A stretch of DNA of 13,566 nucleotides from Candidatus Omnitrophota bacterium. GTDB lineage: Bacteria > Omnitrophota > Gorgyraeia > Kaelpiales > Kaelpiaceae. The stretch lies in contig JAQUNS010000005.1 in the NCBI GenBank assembly GCA_028717465.1, positions 1 to 13,566 of the forward strand, written 5' to 3'. This document shows, one piece after another, positions 12,264-13,566 of this stretch. A program made the position numbers and the translations under genes. The notes beneath the pieces were generated by a model. The model saw nothing but the letters and a program-made list of their open reading frames with translations, did no database searches and was not told the DNA's origin. Every line of letters begins with the position of its first letter. The stretch's first letter is position 1.

Positions 12264-13566
12264 GTTTGTAAAACGTTCTATATACCAGAAAACAACCGGC
12301 ACAAAAACAAAGCTGAATATAATAGATGCCGCCATACCGCCGATCATAACTACGCCCATAGACTGCTTGGATGTACTGTGCGCCGATAGTTGAGGCAGTA
12401 GCGCAAAAATAACTGCAAATGAAGTCATGAGAATCGCCCTGAACTTAACCGACGCTCCCAGCCATAGCGCATCTTTCACCGGAAGCCCTTCTTTCATTTT
12501 TAACAGCGTATAATCCAGCAGCAAGATTGCATTATTTACCACAAGACCGACAAGCATTACCATAGTCAGCATAGAAGCTATATTTATGGAATGGCCCAGA
12601 AAGAACAGAGCATAAAAGACCCCGATAAAAGATGTAACAACCGTAAGTAAAATAGGAACAGGATATTTAAAAGAATTCAGTATGGCGGATAAAAGCATAT
12701 AGGTTAATATAACGGCAAGAATAAAGGCTTTGCCTATTTCTCTGGATGCCTCTTGCTGATGTTCGGAATCTCCGGCATAAAAATACCCATAGCCCTGCGG
12801 AAAATCAATATTTTTAAATTCGCTGTTTAGAATTTTTCTGACAGACCCTAAAGCGCCTTTGGACAGATAGCCTTCTAAGGTAATAATACGGGCTTTGTCT
12901 CTATGCCAGATTGCGGGCATGGCTTTAACCTGCCTGATGAAACCCAGTTCGCCAAGAGGGATAATACCTTTGCGGGATATCACGGATATATCTTTTATAT
13001 CGTCAGTTACTTGAATATAGCTATCGTCAAGTTTTATTTCAATATCATACTCCTGGCCTTCTTCCTTGTAAATATTGGAGCTGTCTCCATATACCGAAGA
13101 CCTTAAACTGATCCCTGCATAGCCGGCACTCAGGCCGTATTCAACAAGTTTTTCCTGATCAGGAACAAAATCTATCTCTGTTTTCGGCATTTTGTAAGAC
13201 AGGTTTACGGAGCGGAAGTAGCCGGTACTCTCCATCGCCTCTTTAACTTTTTTAGAAAGCTCCACTATTTTATCGTAATCAACACCATAGATATTTACAG
13301 AGACATCGCCCGACTGCAAGTCTCCGGACATGCCGGGACGGGCCAAATGTATTTCAGCATCGGGTATTCTTGATAGGACAGGAATCATGGAATTGATAAT
13401 ATCAAGATCGCTTCTTTTTCTCCTCTTGGCAGGCAGAAGATCTACGATAATATTTGCATTTTCAGATCCGTCTTTACCTATATTAACAAGATGTGATTTT
13501 TTCTCCGGTATCTTATCTATATATGCTTCAATATCTTTTACTACATCAAGCGTCCGTTCTATTGTC
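12255..13566 (-). CDS. HAE1-type RND efflux permease, C-terminal part
   Basis: This is the C-terminal 436 residues of a resistance-nodulation-division pump, a proton-driven inner-membrane exporter that works with an adaptor and a TolC-type channel. The frame is open to the window's right edge, so the true start lies outside; the internal ATG at 13386-13388 is not the start. The visible part begins in the second periplasmic porter loop (SENANIIVDLLPAKRR, IPDAEIHLARPGMSGDLQSG) and then runs through the last six helices: EIGKAFILAVILTYMLLSAI, GLVVNNAILLLDY (helix 10), and RAILMTSFAVIFALLPQLSA to GGMAASIIFSFVFVPVVF. The end FTNRR is normal for the family. At the place of AcrB Lys940 it has Asn (VVNNAIL), as in many HAE1 pumps. 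Helix 4 with the proton-relay aspartates is not in view. A downstream 124-aa membrane gene is tightly coupled. Confidence 0.93.
   Translation of the reverse strand, partial: TIERTLDVVKDIEAYIDKIPEKKSHLVNIGKDGSENANIIVDLLPAKRRKRSDLDIINSMIPVLSRIPDAEIHLARPGMSGDLQSGDVSVNIYGVDYDKIVELSKKVKEAMESTGYFRSVNLSYKMPKTEIDFVPDQEKLVEYGLSAGYAGISLRSSVYGDSSNIYKEEGQEYDIEIKLDDSYIQVTDDIKDISVISRKGIIPLGELGFIRQVKAMPAIWHRDKARIITLEGYLSKGALGSVRKILNSEFKNIDFPQGYGYFYAGDSEHQQEASREIGKAFILAVILTYMLLSAILNSFKYPVPILLTVVTSFIGVFYALFFLGHSINIASMLTMVMLVGLVVNNAILLLDYTLLKMKEGLPVKDALWLGASVKFRAILMTSFAVIFALLPQLSAHSTSKQSMGVVMIGGMAASIIFSFVFVPVVFWYIERFTNRR

Noticed and set aside
13386-13388. ATG as the start of the RND gene
   Set aside because: The frame stays open to the window edge and encodes typical porter-domain sequence before this ATG, so the gene is cut by the window.

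Overview
The window reads as chromosomal DNA of a diderm (Gram-negative type) bacterium. It carries a TolC-family outer-membrane channel, a periplasmic adaptor, an HAE1-type RND pump, a periplasmic Spy/CnrX-like protein and an ECF sigma/anti-sigma pair. By eye GC is in the low-to-mid 40s. Genes are tightly packed with ATGA-type stop/start overlaps. No gene here fixes the phylum; an uncultured lineage such as Omnitrophota or Elusimicrobiota is only a guess from the overall style of the proteins.

Region 1 (1-5024, minus strand) is one densely coupled array. In transcription order it holds a ZupT-like ZIP metal transporter, an ECF sigma factor, its zinc-finger anti-sigma factor, a small periplasmic LTxxQ (Spy/CpxP/CnrX-like) protein, a TolC-family channel, a MacA-like adaptor and the N-terminal half of a MacB-type ABC ATPase. 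The layout suggests an envelope- or metal-stress sensing module that drives a MacAB-TolC-type export machine. A good ECF-type promoter (GGAAT-N16-CGTC) lies directly before the sigma gene and implies autoregulation with an almost leaderless mRNA. The ATPase reading frame leaves its family at about residue 115, next to the window edge, where the base composition also jumps. That points to a disrupted gene or an assembly join.

Region 2 (5025-9998) holds two large cation:proton antiporters of the CPA2 family, transcribed convergently. The plus-strand protein (716 aa) has a KefB-like membrane domain, a TrkA-N nucleotide-binding domain and two TrkA-C domains. The minus-strand protein (823 aa) has a different CPA2 membrane domain, then two universal-stress-protein-like domains and a C-terminal domain that looks like PTS EIIA of the Ntr/fructose type. 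The two would run similar transport chemistry under different cytoplasmic control. A divergent promoter region (4973-5141) serves the ZIP gene and the 716-aa antiporter, and holds a short direct repeat.

Region 3 (9999-13566, minus strand) holds, in transcription order, the C-terminal 436 residues of an RND pump that enters from beyond the window, a 124-aa four-helix membrane protein coupled to it by a near-perfect Shine-Dalgarno site, and a YgiQ-family radical SAM protein. No RNA genes, CRISPR arrays, insertion sequences or convincing intrinsic terminators were seen, and no gene-free stretch exceeds 300 bases.
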